Shown here: piece by piece, positions 23,750-35,730 of the stretch
Numbering within the stretch: position 1 is the stretch's first letter
How the letters are laid out: each line of letters starts with the position of its first letter
Source: Eurosta solidaginis
Lineage: Eukaryota; Arthropoda; Insecta; Diptera; Tephritidae
Length of the DNA: 64,000 nt
Reading direction: 5' to 3'
Assembly: GCF_040869045.1 (NCBI RefSeq)
Contig: NC_090319.1
Coordinates: forward strand, 263,392,897 to 263,456,896
The notes under the pieces: generated by a model
The model's database searches: none
What the model was told of the DNA's origin: nothing
Seen by the model: only the letters and a program-made list of their open reading frames with translations
Made by a program: the position numbers and the translations under genes

Positions 23750-25493
23750 TCAGAGATTGACCTTTTTTAACTAAAATTATATAGCCATTTATGTATATGC
23801 TTTTTCAATTCATTTCGCACTTTCGCTTTATAAAATAAGCTAAGCAAATAGTTCTCACTTTTTTAAGCCGGCAGCATATACACACATACATTCACAAAGC
23901 CTTTAAAAGCATAAAATATTGGTGTCCTTGAACAATTCATTTGAATTTTATTTTTATTACAATGACTCGAGTCGAATTGTGTTCGACATATTTACTCCCA
24001 CTTACAGGCGCACAACCACAGTCAATATAACAGCCTATATATGTATCTGGGTCTACTTGTTTTAGGTATTAGTGCTGCCTTGTATGCAACTGACAGCTAA
24101 CTGTTGTTCGTTCATATCAACAATTTGTTGCTGTCACTCTAAGTGTAAAGGAGGGTAAGCTTTATTTAGAAATAGGAAAATTTTTTAGAAGAAAATTTTG
24201 TTGTTGCCTTTCGTTATATTGACGTTCATTTAGCTTCATTAAATTTATAGCTGCATATTTGAAATTTTTGGTAAAGTCATGTTTGTAGCTCAAATACCAC
24301 GGCAGCACCAGCTACGCTAGAATGTCTCGCATATGAGCTTCGTAAAACTCCGCCACACATATTAACTCTCAGACATACGCTCTATATTTGTCTGCGGAAG
24401 TGGAAACGCCAGGTTAGTGCTGTGGCTGTCATTTCCGCCTCGAACACGTGTCTGCGCGTTCGTAAAAAAGTCGTAAAAGTGTATTATTTTTCGTCATCGT
24501 GATGCTGCTGTTGCTGTCATTTTGCTTATTGTTGTTGTTTACATGTATACTATTGCTGGTGGTGGTGATTGTGTTAGTTTGGTGCCGGTATTGGTATTCG
24601 TTGTTCCTGTTTCATTGCTGTCAGCTGTCAACTTGAATTTGTTTAGGCTGAACGCTTTCTAACTGAATCAAATGTATGTTGCCACTGATTTTGCAAACTA
24701 ACTCTCACATATTACTACTACTACTACATACAGACTTCTATTACCTCCTCGATTCATCTCCAATTCATTTAGTTCTTAAACGTCACTCAGCCGGAAGCTG
24801 AAGTGTCATGCTGATATTTTATTTTTATGCCACTTTCGTTAAGATTTTTTTATGTTTATGTTTATTGTTAGTACTTTTCCATGTTAGGTCAGTGACAATA
24901 ACAAATGACAGCTCAAAGTCGAGGTCATTTATTTACTGATGACATAAAATCGATTTTCGGCAGAATTTCGTTCTAAATTTAAAAACTCTGTGATAATTTA
25001 ATGCAGTAAAATAAATTTATATACATTTGATTTCAGAATATTTGAAAAACGACCTCAGGGTAAACATTGTAGCATACATTTCAGCGCAGAAGGAAACCAT
25101 GTTGATATATTGGGCTCAACGTTGATTTTACATATGAGGCCATGTTTAAAGTTTCCTAAAGCTCCCAATGGAAGTATCCACAAAGAAGCCCCGTTTTCTT
25201 AACCATGATACATATATTAGAACTTTAGCTTCTAGATATAACATCCCTGCAGGCAAAAGATCTTGTACGTGATGTATCACGTATCGATTACAACTAGAAA
25301 TAGTCATCACTATCCCGATTCAATTAAATCAAGAAACTCGGCACACTTGTAACGTGTAGTTGTAATCGGATGTGAAAAATTGCCACTATATAGAATATGG
25401 TAGACATTTGTGACCGATTTAAGGAACTGGTACTCCATGAAGACTATGGTGGTACACCTGTGATGGTTCACGATTCGTGGCAATACAGACATT
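23750..25493. other. Non-coding stretch with trinucleotide-rich DNA
   Basis: No gene recognised. Short GTT/GCT/GGT-rich and ACT-rich microsatellite-like runs occur at about 24500-24730. The stretch ends at the gypsy-group target duplication CGCA (25494-25497). Confidence 0.45.
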
Positions 25494-25497
25494 CGCA

Positions 25498-25722
25498 AAT
25501 AACATTAAAAACACACGAGTTTAGGTTTAACCTAATTTTTATCACCTTTTATTCACTTCAAGTGCTTAAACAATAATGATCCTTAATTTTAATTCTACGA
25601 TGTCATCACCCACACTTCGAACTCATATCTCTGGTATAAGAGGCGAAATGTGGGAGAGACGTTTTGGGAGTGTAACGACACACGTACATATGTAGTCGAC
25701 ATATATACGTATATATGTCACT
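25498..25722 (-). repeat. 3' LTR of the gypsy-group element
   Basis: About 225 bp, matching 31374-31569 apart from an internal length difference. Shared words include AAACACACGAGTTTAGG (ATGAG in the partner), CACCTTTTATTCACTTCAA and AACGACACACGTACATATG. The 5' LTR lacks a segment of about 30 bp near 25610-25660. The sense end is AGTGAC at 25722. Confidence 0.9.
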
Positions 25723-26066
25723 CATCCCAACTTTAAAAATGTCCCTAGCACTTAACTAAAGTACTTATATTTATATTAACAATATTTATTTTCCTATTTA
25801 CTGTATTCTTCTTTTGTAAATTACGTAGTTATTACGGTAAGACGATTGATTAACATAGCTCAAGTTTAAGATTAAAGATAATGTTTTAAAAAATAGTAAA
25901 GGGCTGCAAAAAATTAAAAAATTCATATGTTCAATAATTTTTTTTCTTTCTTTTAAACTGATTTTTATACTTTCCACCTTTTTGATTTTTAAATTTTACA
26001 ATATGATGTTCCTCATCTTCTTCTGTTTTTAAAAATCTTACTTGCCTAATGGATTACATATTTTAT

Positions 26067-26867
26067 CTAGTCTTTTCTTGCGTTTTCAGCATATACAAAA
26101 TTAGTATCAATTTCTTTTTCTTGCCTGTATTTATTAATATTTTCAATTCTCTTTTCTTTGATTGCTTGGAGATCATTTTTTAGCGACTCTTTATTGAAAA
26201 ATATATTATAAGGAATTTCGCCAGTTGTTGAGTGAATAATTGTGTGATTATAGGTATAAATTACTTGCTCGATTTCTAAATATTTCAATTCTTTGTCTTC
26301 TGAAGTATTTATTATTCTTAATTTTTCATTGAGGGTTTTATGCAAACGCTCAATATCGCCTATGCCTGTTTCCCCGTTGTTACTTCAACTAGTATGTTTA
26401 ACTGATCACACCATTGTTTGATGTTTAAATTATTAAGGCTCTGATCTTGGTCAATTTTCATAATTTTGGGAGTTCCCATAGTATTAAATACTTTTAGCAA
26501 ACCCTCTTTTCGTCTCAAGCCAGTTGAGTGCTTTTACCTTCTCCACCATAGCGAATTTAAAAAATATATCTACACAAGTCAAATAATATTCATTGTTCCA
26601 TTTCCAAAAATCTAAAACAAATTTTTCTCTAATTTCATATATCGGAGGATTAACTTTGAATGGAAGTTTATTTGCAATATGGTCATTTTTGCAGTGATTA
26701 CAAAGCTCACAACTATTAATAATGTTTGAAATTTCTTTCACATATTTGGGATAATAATATTTTTCTTTAAAACATTTTGCTACTTTTTCTATGCCTTGGT
26801 GCAGTCCACCAATACGAATTTCTATAACAATAGATTTTAAATCCGAAAATTCTAAGACATTTTGCAA
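26067..26867 (-). pseudogene. Gypsy-group integrase, frameshifted
   Basis: Integrase inserts the cDNA into the genome. The frame 26484-26867 carries the zinc-binding region (GGLHQGIEKVAKCF, then NSCELCNHCK) and the start of the catalytic core (FVLDFWKWNNEYYLTCVDIF). The frame 26067-26345, plus the bases just upstream, holds GDIERLHKTLNEKL with the catalytic glutamate, and STTGEIPYNIFF. A shift between 26345 and 26484 breaks the core. The distal histidine of the HHCC finger is not obvious. Confidence 0.8.
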
Positions 26868-27152
26868 TTATTTAGTTGTTCTATAAACTCTATTTCTGTT
26901 ACTACTTATCAAACTTTTATAAATATTTTGAAGCTTAAGAAAATCGTTATCATCTTGCATGTATAAAACATTTTTATGCTTTAACAAATAAGTTTTAATT
27001 ATTTCTTTTATATGTTCCTCGGTTAATTCTTTGCGGGTTATTAGGGTTTGAGTATTATTAAAAATAGTTTTTCTTTGGCAACTGCTTTCATTTTCTCTTA
27101 TCAGCTTAACTTGATTTTTAAATAGGTTTAATGGCCTTTCTGTTATTTGTAT

Positions 27153-29069
27153 CTAACTTTCCCTGTCTTCTTGAGCTGAATGAATTGTTGCACAATCTGA
27201 GGCAATTTCATCTTCCTCAGCATTGCATTCCTCTATTTTAATGCGAGATAAAGCATCTGCAACTTGATTTTCCCTTCCCGGAATGTATTTTACGTCAAAG
27301 TCGTATTCACTGAGGCGAATCTTCCAACTTTGCAACTTGGCATTTGGCTCTTTTAAATTGGGTAATCATTGAAGTGGTCTATGATCACTATTTATAGTAA
27401 AATTTCTACCATACAAATATGGTCTAAAATATTTAGTGGCCAAAACCATCGCTAATAGTTCTTTTTCTGTGGTAGAGTAGGGAAGCTCATGTTCATTCAG
27501 AGTGCGGCGCGCAAAGCGAATAGGGAGCCTTTGTTGGCTTAACACTGCACCTAAGGCGACGTTACAAGCTTCTGTAGCCAGCGTAAATGGCTTTTCATAA
27601 TTTGGATACACTAATATAGGATCTTCTGTAATCAAAATTTTAATGGTGTCAATTGCTTTTAGATATTCTTCGTCCTGTGCATTTATCCTATTACCTTTTT
27701 TAAGCAGTTTGTAAGCGGTTTGGTAATCCTTGCAAAATTTCTAATGAATTTGCGATAAAAAAACGCCAAACCCAAGAACTGTTTGATTTCCTTTTCTGTT
27801 CGAGGTACAGGATAATTTAGTATCGCCTTAATTTTATTCGGGTTTGGCTTATGCCTGACGGAATTACTACATGCCATAAAAGTTCTGTTTCATGTTTCAG
27901 AAATTCAAACTTATCAAGCTGTACTTTAAGGTTAGCATCAGTCAATCTCTGGAAAACTTTATCGAGCGATTCGATATGCTCCTGAAGTGACGTGCTAAAT
28001 ACCACAATATTGTCTAAGTAGAGCATACATTTTTTCCCAACTAACCCTTCCAACACTGTATTCATCAGCCTTTGGAATGTGGCCGGAGCATTTTTCAGCC
28101 CAAATGGCATGCGCAAAACTCATAATGCCCGCCTTGGGTAGAAAACGCAGTTTTCTTTCTGTCGGGTGGTTCCATCTCAATTTGGTGGAAACCCTGCGCC
28201 AAATCCAAGGTGGAAAAATACATACATTTACCCAGCTTGTCTAGGATTTCATCCATGTTTGGGTTTGGGTACCTATCATCTACGGTTATTGTATTTAACT
28301 TACGAAAATCTAAAACTATTCTCCATTTCTGTTTACCAGAGTGATTCGGTTTTTTAGGCACAACCCATAGCGGTGCAGAGTATAGAGAATCACTATGGCA
28401 TATTATCTTTTGTTTCAGCATTTCCATTATTTGCCTATTTACTTCCGCTTTGTGCACTTCCGGATATCGGTAGGACTTTACATAGGTGGGGTCTTCATGA
28501 GCGGTTTTGACTTTATGTTTTATTTTGTGAGTAAAAGTTAGCTGATCTCCTTCTTTATAAAAAATATGTTTAAATTTTTTCAGTAAGACATTGACCTGTT
28601 TACGTTCTTCGGCATTTAAGTGGCTCAATCTAAATTTTGTTTCATCGTTGTTATCATTTATAATATTTAAATTATTGTTAAAGTTTTCAAGGGAGTTATT
28701 GTTACTAAACAATGCATAAATCCTCCCAGTTAAATTGATTGTATTATTTTGCAGATTAATTTTCGAATTAAGTTTTTTAAGTATATCAAATCCTAAAAGT
28801 CCTTCATATTTGTCAGAAAAATTGTACACATAGAACTTTAAATTATGCCTGGTAAATGCAATTGTTTCCTGCACTTTGTCTAGAACAACTTTTCCGGTTG
28901 CCGTTTTTAGAATAATTGGCTTTACCTTTGTAGTTTCATTGCTTAGTATATACGGTTTAGTTAAACTTACTGATGTACCCGTATCTATTAAAAATTTGAT
29001 TACTTTGCTATTTAATGTCAATTTAATTGAGGGTAGTCCTCCGAGGCTTCTAATTGAAAATTTGAACAA
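27153..29069 (-). pseudogene. Gypsy-group protease, reverse transcriptase and RNase H, inactivated
   Basis: Reading downwards from 29069: a retropepsin site LIDTGTSVSL; RT blocks VPKKPNHSGKQKWR, DFRKLN and YFSTLDLAQGFHQIE; then a shift near 28100 into [15 protein letters not shown]. The catalytic box reads YLDNIVVF instead of YxDD (codon 28009-28011). Another shift near 27880 leads to [17 protein letters not shown]. RNase H (27366-27635) has TEAC where the family has TDA (codon 27570-27572) but keeps NSDHRPL. The tether [17 protein letters not shown] ends the region. Besides the frameshifts, two active-site substitutions abolish or weaken catalysis. Confidence 0.88.
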
Positions 29070-29952
29070 TCTTGACCCATTGGCTCAGGTTGACCATCTC
29101 TTCGTATTCTAGATTGGTTTGACCCAGCAAGATTTAACGTTCGTGTTTGTAGTGAATTCGCTGGCAAGGCATTGCTTGGAGTGTGTATAGTATTACCATT
29201 AAACGAATATGGGCTATGTTGGTTAACAGTCACCTGCTTGGATTGATTTTGGCTTAAAGTAGTATTACCAGATGGGACTCCCCGTGCATGAAAATTGTTG
29301 TTATTTAAAGTTTGACAAAGATTATTTCTTTCGGGTAAGGTGCACTTGCCGAACCCACCTTTATTAAGTTTATCACTGTTAAAGTAATGTGAAGCTCGTG
29401 AATTAGTTTTAAGATCTCTTTTATATTCATAAGCGTCATTCTCTTTTAAAATTTTTATTGCCGATTTTACACTAGTTTCTAAGTTGGCGTTAATCAACGC
29501 AGTTAAATCGTTGGGTAATTCTCTTTTAAGAGTTTTAAACTTAATTGTTCTAACTCATTTATCAAAAATGTCTTAGTTGAACTACTTTCTCTTTTTAATT
29601 TAATACTGTTCTTAATTCTACAAATTTCATTATTGATTTCTTCACATAGAATACGTACGCTACCTTTTAACTTTATGTTACTAACTTGCAATATAAGAGT
29701 AGAAATCGGAGTAAGCTCCCCGAATTCGTCAATTAAAAGTTCTCTTAACGTAGCCCAATCTGACGGCTGCTCCCTTCTCACGACGTCCAACGCCGCCCCA
29801 CGTAAAGTACGTAAAATGCAATTGAAGTAAAATGCTCGCTCTGCCGGTTGCGTTGGTACGACCTCAGGCATTATGGAGTCAATACTATCAACGTACAGTG
29901 CTAAGTAATTTGCATCACCATCAAAGGGCTGAATTAACTTAATATTTTGCAT
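29018..29952 (-). pseudogene. Gypsy-group gag, one frameshift
   Basis: Capsid-like gag. Frame 29503-29952 starts MQNIKLIQPFDGDANYL, typical of the capsid N-terminus of 17.6-type elements, and ends ...LKENYPTI at a stop. A one-base shift at about 29505-29515 restores the natural continuation, in which INANLETSVKSAIKILKEN is followed by an asparagine/serine-rich C-terminal region without a clear zinc knuckle. The second frame overlaps the start of pol (29069) by 52 bases, as expected for pol expressed by frameshifting. Confidence 0.75.
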
Positions 29953-30471
29953 AACAAGTTCTGTTTTTGTTGTTCTTCAGCCATGTTTGTTGTTTTTGTT
30001 TCTGCGTTAATATTAAAAATTCGTAAATACTCGTCCAAATTTTCTATCTCTTTATTTAAGTCCATCTAATACTCTTTTTGCAATTTTTTATTTATCATCA
30101 CACCAAAAAACAATAACAACACTGTGCAAATGCAAATCAAATTATCAATGCTCAAAATAAGTTATTTTGTTCTTACTAATTATTGCAGTTTGCTTCGCAC
30201 GTATTTTTGTTTCTCAAGTCGGTCAATTACAAACTAACGACATTAAGAGATTGTATTTGTTTCACTCAAAGCGAATATTAAATGTTTTGTTATATTTTGC
30301 GCTAAACTACGTGTTGTTGTTTTTATTTTCTTTCTCTCTTTCAGTTGCATTTAAACTCAGTGTTTATTTTTTTTTTGGTTTTGAGAGCTTTCTTTTGCGA
30401 TCAAAGTCAATTGAAAGTCACCCGAAACCCCTGGAACTCGATTTAATTTCAAACAGAGGTCATTAAAATAT

Positions 30472-31022
30472 TGTAACGAATTTACTTGCAAATCCTCTTA
30501 TTTGCAACCTTCTGCTAAGTTAGAATCACTAAACTGTTGAATAAATAACTCCAATATTTAATAATGCAAAATGGCCTTTATTAAAGTATTTCACAATAAA
30601 TAACTCTACTATTGCCCGACAGATTGCGTGCTTTATCAAAACTGACTGATAGCTTCAATGAAACTAAACTCTCGCGCCTCTACGGTCGCCTTTTTATACT
30701 GTCTGATTTCCTCATTCCATTCCAGAAGTTACTAGTTAGTTATCAGCTACAAAATCACCAGCCACAACTATGTTTATTGCCTCTCATATGCGCGCGAGTA
30801 ACACTTGCACCAATTATTGCCCTCTCTTGTGAGCACCTCAGATAAGATATATGCATGTGTTTGTGCGTTGCTTCTCCCTGCGTGTACTTACATATGTGTA
30901 GACATAATTATTGATTTGTTTATGTAGATACATAATGATTGATTTATGGATGTGAATGAAAGTCACTGCTTAGCATCGCTTAGAGATGACAGTACCCCTT
31001 AGTGTTGCTAATATTCGTTACA
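30472..31022 (-). mobile_element. Solo LTR (TGTAACG family), copy 1, nested in the gypsy-group leader
   Basis: A 551-bp unit beginning TGTAACGAATTTACTTGC and ending AATATTCGTTACA, flanked by ATAT (30468-30471 and 31023-31026). On the minus strand a TATA box (TATAAAAA, 30691-30698) is preserved in all three copies of the window, giving the LTR orientation. No internal genes remain, as after LTR-LTR recombination. It interrupts the untranslated leader of the gypsy-group element and is therefore younger than it. Confidence 0.85.
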
Positions 31023-31354
31023 ATATGCTAAAACCAACAAAAAGATAATGTAGGTTAGGGATACTGTTTTTCTTTTATGTATATTTTTTCAAATTTTTTT
31101 TTTATTTTTTTGTTTTTTTACTCTGATAAATTAAATTTTTTGTTTAACACATTTTGTTAGATAGTTACTTTTTGTAACTATTATGTTTATGTAATGTTTT
31201 CAAATAAAGAATCATACACTCAAATCATATTTGGAGTTCGCGTATAAAAATTAATTTTCTTTGTATTAATATTTGTTTTTGTTTTTTAATAGTTATTTTA
31301 ATAAATTATTTTCGCCGTTAGAACATAGATTCGTTTTAAAAGGATCTTTTTCGC

Positions 31355-31374
31355 AGATCCTACCGACTGCGCCA
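31355..31374 (-). other. tRNA-Ser primer-binding site
   Basis: Directly inside the 5' LTR the element's sense strand reads TGGCGCAGTCGGTAGGAT. It is complementary to the 3' end of an insect tRNA-Ser, whose terminus is close to CCTACCGGCTGCGCCA, with one mismatch. This is the minus-strand DNA primer site and fixes the element's orientation. Confidence 0.8.
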
Positions 31375-31569
31375 ATTACATTAAAAACACATGAGTTTAG
31401 GTTTAACCGAATTTTGATCACCTTTTATTCACTTCAAATGCTTAAACAATAATGATCCTTAATTTTAATTCTACGATGTCATATCTCTGGTATAAGGGGC
31501 GAAATGTGTTTTGGGAGTGTAACGACACACGTACATATGCAGTCGACATATATATATATATATGTCACT
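31374..31569 (-). repeat. 5' LTR of the gypsy-group element
   Basis: 196 bp, from the primer-site boundary to AGTGAC at 31569, next to the CGCA target duplication at 31570-31573. Compared with the 3' LTR it has a deletion of about 30 bp and several substitutions, so the insertion is not recent. Confidence 0.9.
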
Positions 31570-31573
31570 CGCA

Positions 31574-31930
31574 TGTGAATATTTTGTTAACTTGGTACAT
31601 TGTTGAGTTTGTAATAATTTATGATCTTTTTGGGTAACTTCAAGACTGTATCAGGAACGTTTGTAAACCATTTGCGAACTATTAATGTGACCGATTTGGG
31701 GAGGTTTTAAGACGCTTTCAATCACAGCAGGACTATTTTGGTATAATTTACGAACCATTTCGAATTACTTTCGGCATAAATCCACAAATGCTTCGGATTA
31801 CTTTCAGAATCATTTCGAGAGTACTTCGGGTTGTCTACGTTACCATCTAATCAATATTTCGGAGGCATTTACAGGCCAATGTCAGAAGGCCAATTATGCT
31901 ACTACAAAAATAAATATTTATCTCTCCCCT
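31574..31930. other. Non-coding stretch
   Basis: No gene recognised. From 31640 to 31860 the sequence is a degenerate repeat of words such as GAACCATTTCGAATTACTTTCGG, resembling the one at 22270-22400. Confidence 0.4.
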
Positions 31931-32560
31931 TCGAATCCTTTGGAGGGCTTGAAAAAGCCACCAAGTTCTAGATGTCTTACTCAACGACCTAGCGTAGATT
32001 ATCCATAATGGGAACTCCCAGACTACGCTGTCTGGTACAACTTAACGCCCACAAGTTGCACATATGGTGGCCAACTGTTTCTTCTTCATCGTTACAGTTC
32101 CTACAGCAGTTCCTATACCAATAAAGCAGTACAATTGCGGAAATCGTATCCCTATTTAGGTTATAAACATTACTCCCATTTTTGCCAAATATGCTTAGAA
32201 GTTTGACAACTTGGGATTTGTATGATTTCGGTGGCTTGACGAAAGATGTTCTCTTTTTCTTTTTCGTAACCTGCCAAATAATTTCATCTACAACACAGTC
32301 ACCCTCAATTTCCTTCCATTCTAGTCGGTATCCTACTAGATCAAACGGTAGGTATCAAGAATGATCTGAAGATTTCCGCATGTTGTGGTCCATAGAGCAT
32401 TACATATGCTGATCATAGTTGATCTGTTCACTTTTCCCAGTAAAGGTTTAACGTCTTGCTCAAAATTGGCCACCATACGATACTTTATACAACAATCAAG
32501 GTTGAATAATCGTGGAATAAATCCGTCTGCATAAATTGCAGTTACGGTGGTTTTTACGCA
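31930..32560 (-). mobile_element. LINE remnant related to the one at 10020-11110, internally deleted
   Basis: Minus strand: an RT thumb-like segment near 32490-32380 (MVANFEQDVKPLL) is followed after a deletion by the C-terminal knuckle (CCRNCNDEEETVGHHMCNLW) at about 32120-32040. Nucleotide words such as GGCCACCATACGA and ACGTCTTGCTC are shared with 11040-11090. RNase H is missing. Confidence 0.6.
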
Positions 32561-32879
32561 GAATGCCGTTATCTTTCCAGTTCCGCTTAGTGTCCAGAAC
32601 TACTCATTAAAATTCAGAATTATAAGCCAGATTAAGGCTCACAAAATTTAGCTCCGGTAGGTTTAAGGGTGGAATTTTGTATTATTTGGTCTATATGAAG
32701 GGAGGCCCAAAAGAAAAGCTATCGCGATGCTACCTGCATCTGTTCACACAAGTTTGTGGGAATTTGACTCTGTAAGCAATAGCTAGGTCACTCCTTAGTT
32801 TTACCTTGTGTGAACTGTATTACAAGCTCATGAAATTGCTAGAGTAGATTTTTTATATTAGTTATAGTTGTCAAGTGTG

Positions 32880-33310
32880 AATCGTATTGATGTGGTCTAA
32901 GCTTTTACGGTAATACGCTTCTAGCACAAACCAACACAAAAACCTAAACGTTGTAAGCTAATAAGCTTCTACATAATTACGCTTTTTATAATGCAATTTT
33001 GCGCTAACACGCTTTGACGCTTCTACGCCGATACGCTTTTTCGCTTGCACCGTTTTACTCAATTAGGCTTTCGCACCTCTACTCTGATTCACTTTCATGA
33101 TTATTTGCGTTTGTAATTTTATGCTGTTAAGATAATAACCTATGCATACGCTTTTACACAGATTCGCTCTCATACATTGTTACGCTTACGTAAATATATG
33201 CTTACGCCAGCTCTATTTCACGCTTATAAGCTAATATGTTGAAATGCTTTCATACTCATGAATTTTTGCTCATACACATTTCCGTTGTATGTTTGCGATT
33301 TGCTCGTGTT
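32880..33310. repeat. Degenerate TACGCTT-rich simple repeat
   Basis: Words such as AATACGCTTCTA, ACACGCTTTGACGCTTCTACG and GATACGCTTTTTCGC recur irregularly for about 400 bp. There is no coding potential. Confidence 0.5.
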
Positions 33311-33367
33311 GTGGGCTATAAGGGCCCATACATATTGTAACGAGTCTACTTGCAAATCCTCTTATTT

Positions 33368-33958
33368 CAGGGATGCACCTTAACGTTAAGCTAATCGTTT
33401 ATCAAAAAATTTCCACCGTTTCCGTTGAAACACTTCGAAATATTATCGATAAAGAAATTATCAAGATAAATTGTATCTCGTTTTTAACCGAAACGAAAAG
33501 CTTTCGTTAACGTTAAAAACGTTAACGAAAACGTGATACTTTATGTTTGAATTGTGCTGGCAATGCTATAGCCATGGTGAAGCCGTAAGGTGGCAACAAC
33601 GAGCGCACATACACACACAAACTCTATGTAATTTGTTTGTGTAATTCGTTGGTGGTAATGTCAAAAATACTCTGAGAAATGTTCGTACTGTCAAAATTCA
33701 TGAGAAAAGTTGCAATCAGCTTGGATAATGCTTTCACCTTTAATGACCCCGCCATCAATCAGCTTTGCCAGCATAGTTTGAAATTAATAATCAACATAAA
33801 CGATTTGATTTCGTTTTGATATGGCAGAAAACGAAACGAAATCATTTCGTTAATTTGACGATCTTAACGTTAATAAACGAAACGAAATGACTTCGTTTCG
33901 TTTATTAACGTTGATTATCGTAACGAAATGATATCGTTTCGTTGGTTAAGCATGCCTG
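33368..33958. mobile_element. hAT-type MITE with 8-bp TSD TCTTATTT
   Basis: A 591-bp non-coding insertion bounded by the exact 8-bp duplication TCTTATTT (33360-33367 and 33959-33966), which belongs to the interrupted LTR. The left end is CAGGGATGCACCTTAAC and the right end, read inward, CAGGCATGCTTAACCAACG. The CAGG start and 8-bp TSD are diagnostic for hAT. The interior has nested palindromes made of AACGAAACGAAAT and TTAACGTTA words that would fold into hairpins. Confidence 0.88.
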
Positions 33959-34716
33959 TCTTATTTGCAATCTTCTGCTAAGTTCGAATCACTAAACTGT
34001 TGAATAAATAACTCCAATATTGAACAATGGAAAAATGGCCTTTATTAAAGTACTTCACAATAACAGTTATACTTTGCTACTCGCTGGCTTAATAACCAAA
34101 CTGATTGATAACTCAAATGAAACTCTACTATTGGCCGCCAGAACGCGTGCTTAATCAAACTGATTGATAGCTCAACTCAAATTGAATTACAGCGCCTCTA
34201 CATCTGTCGCCTTTTATACCCTTTGGTTTCCTCGTTCGCATTTTTCTAGAATCTACTAGCTTTGTCCATGAGCTCTCAAACTTCTCAGCTATAACTAAAA
34301 TTGCGTTTTTTTAGCGCACGCAAACAACCGGCGTTTTTTGCCCTAACCCAAATAAGCATGCGTTGCGACAATGTAAAGCATGTGTGCAAACGTCAAATCT
34401 AAATGTCACGCAGAACAAAAATTGGAAATCTTGTTAGGTTTTCACGCAGCAAATTCAATTTGAGTTGCTCTCATACAAGTTGTATGTGCATGAGACATTT
34501 TTGACAGAAAATGACTTGCTTGCGTTTATATTAGGTTGGCTTGTTATACATCTTTTAGGCATTGTGCGCATTAAAAATATAATAACACACAATTTTGTCT
34601 TGTTGCTTGCTAATAAGCGAATAAACTAAGCAAACACATCTGCATTTCCAATTTGCAGATGCCTGGTGTAGACGCAATTATTTATTCGTTTATGTAGATA
34701 CATAATGATTGAATTA

Positions 34717-35240
34717 CACTGGACCACGAATTTCAACTTTTTCTCTTTACCAGAAACGCGGTTATGAAATTCGTATGTAAAATAACCCCCTGATTTCGAA
34801 AATTGAGTTTGTTTTTGATTCTATGGTACCGTTTTTGAGATATTTGCAATTTACCGTTATTCGAAAAAACCAAAAAGATGGATCCCTTTAATTACGTATA
34901 TCTCACGAAAGGCTCAAGCAATTGCAAAAGAGTTTACATAATCGGAAAGACGATAAAATTTTCTATAAATGCATCATACATTATTTTTTGCTCAACCAGA
35001 AAGTTTTCGAGATATTAGTTTATCATTTCAGATTTTTGCTTTTTTTTATGAAAAAATATGAAAAAAATTACTTTTTGCGAGGGCAGCATTCCAAAACCAC
35101 AACTTTTTTTCCAGATATTTTTTCTTTACGTTAGGATCTGTTTAATTAGAAAAAAGATAAGCTATCATCGAAGAAAATCGATGCAAAACTACGTAAGTTA
35201 TAAGCGATCAAATAAAAATACCCAGGTTGCGCAACTTCAA
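34717..35240 (+). repeat. Left terminal inverted repeat of the long-TIR transposon
   Basis: Pairs with 37545-38060 over almost the whole length with scattered substitutions. An ORF of about 70 codons (34922-35134, MQKSLHNRKDDKIFYKC...) is repeated in the other arm (37516-37866 on the minus strand, MQKSLQNRKDDKICYKC...). Confidence 0.88.
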
Positions 35241-35730
35241 TGTATGTATACATACATATATTAAAGGTATAAAGTGCAAATGGGATATTATCGGGATATC
35301 ACCATAACAATGATAATACTTTTTCTTTAAATAAATCAAATAGTACGTTTAATACTCGAATTGTTTTATATTAGGTAGAGTGGTTGCATCGAAAAGAAGA
35401 GTGGTTGGGTTCGAAACCTGCTGCAGGCATGTAGTTATAAACATGTATTTCCGTCACTTATGGGTAAGTATGTAGGTAGATTTTCAAAATTATAAGACAC
35501 AGAAAATGTTTAAAGCCTACATCTAAAGCAGGTAGTATTTTCTTTTCCCGGCTTCGTATAAAAAGGAACCTTTCTGTCTAGGTAAGATTTGATTTTTTCA
35601 ATTTTATTCTTGTTCCGAGTATAAATATGAGTTAATGCGCCTTGAAACTTCATAACATCTGCAAGGCTCGCCGGAGATAGTTCAGTTCATAAGTCAAATT
35701 TCAAAACCGTGATTTATTAAAAAAAATTAA

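Larger units (their letters stand above)
25498..31569 (-). mobile_element. Gypsy-group LTR retrotransposon, defective
   Basis: A complete but dead minus-strand element flanked by the 4-bp duplication CGCA (25494-25497 and 31570-31573). LTRs lie at 25498-25722 (3') and 31374-31569 (5') and begin AGTGACAT in the element's sense, as in fly 17.6/297-type elements. Next to the 5' LTR the sense sequence TGGCGCAGTCGGTAGGAT is a primer-binding site complementary to tRNA-Ser. Gag and pol follow; I see no env. A 551-bp solo LTR of another family (30472-31022) sits in the leader. Removing it leaves about 5.5 kb, a normal length. Confidence 0.9.

Noticed and set aside
26067..29952. Intact domesticated retroviral gene
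   Set aside because: Frameshifts in gag, RT and integrase and two active-site changes rule out a functional polyprotein.
35395..35425. tRNA-like GGGTTCGAAACCTG word
   Set aside because: No cloverleaf or A box at the proper distance; it lies inside the long-TIR transposon.
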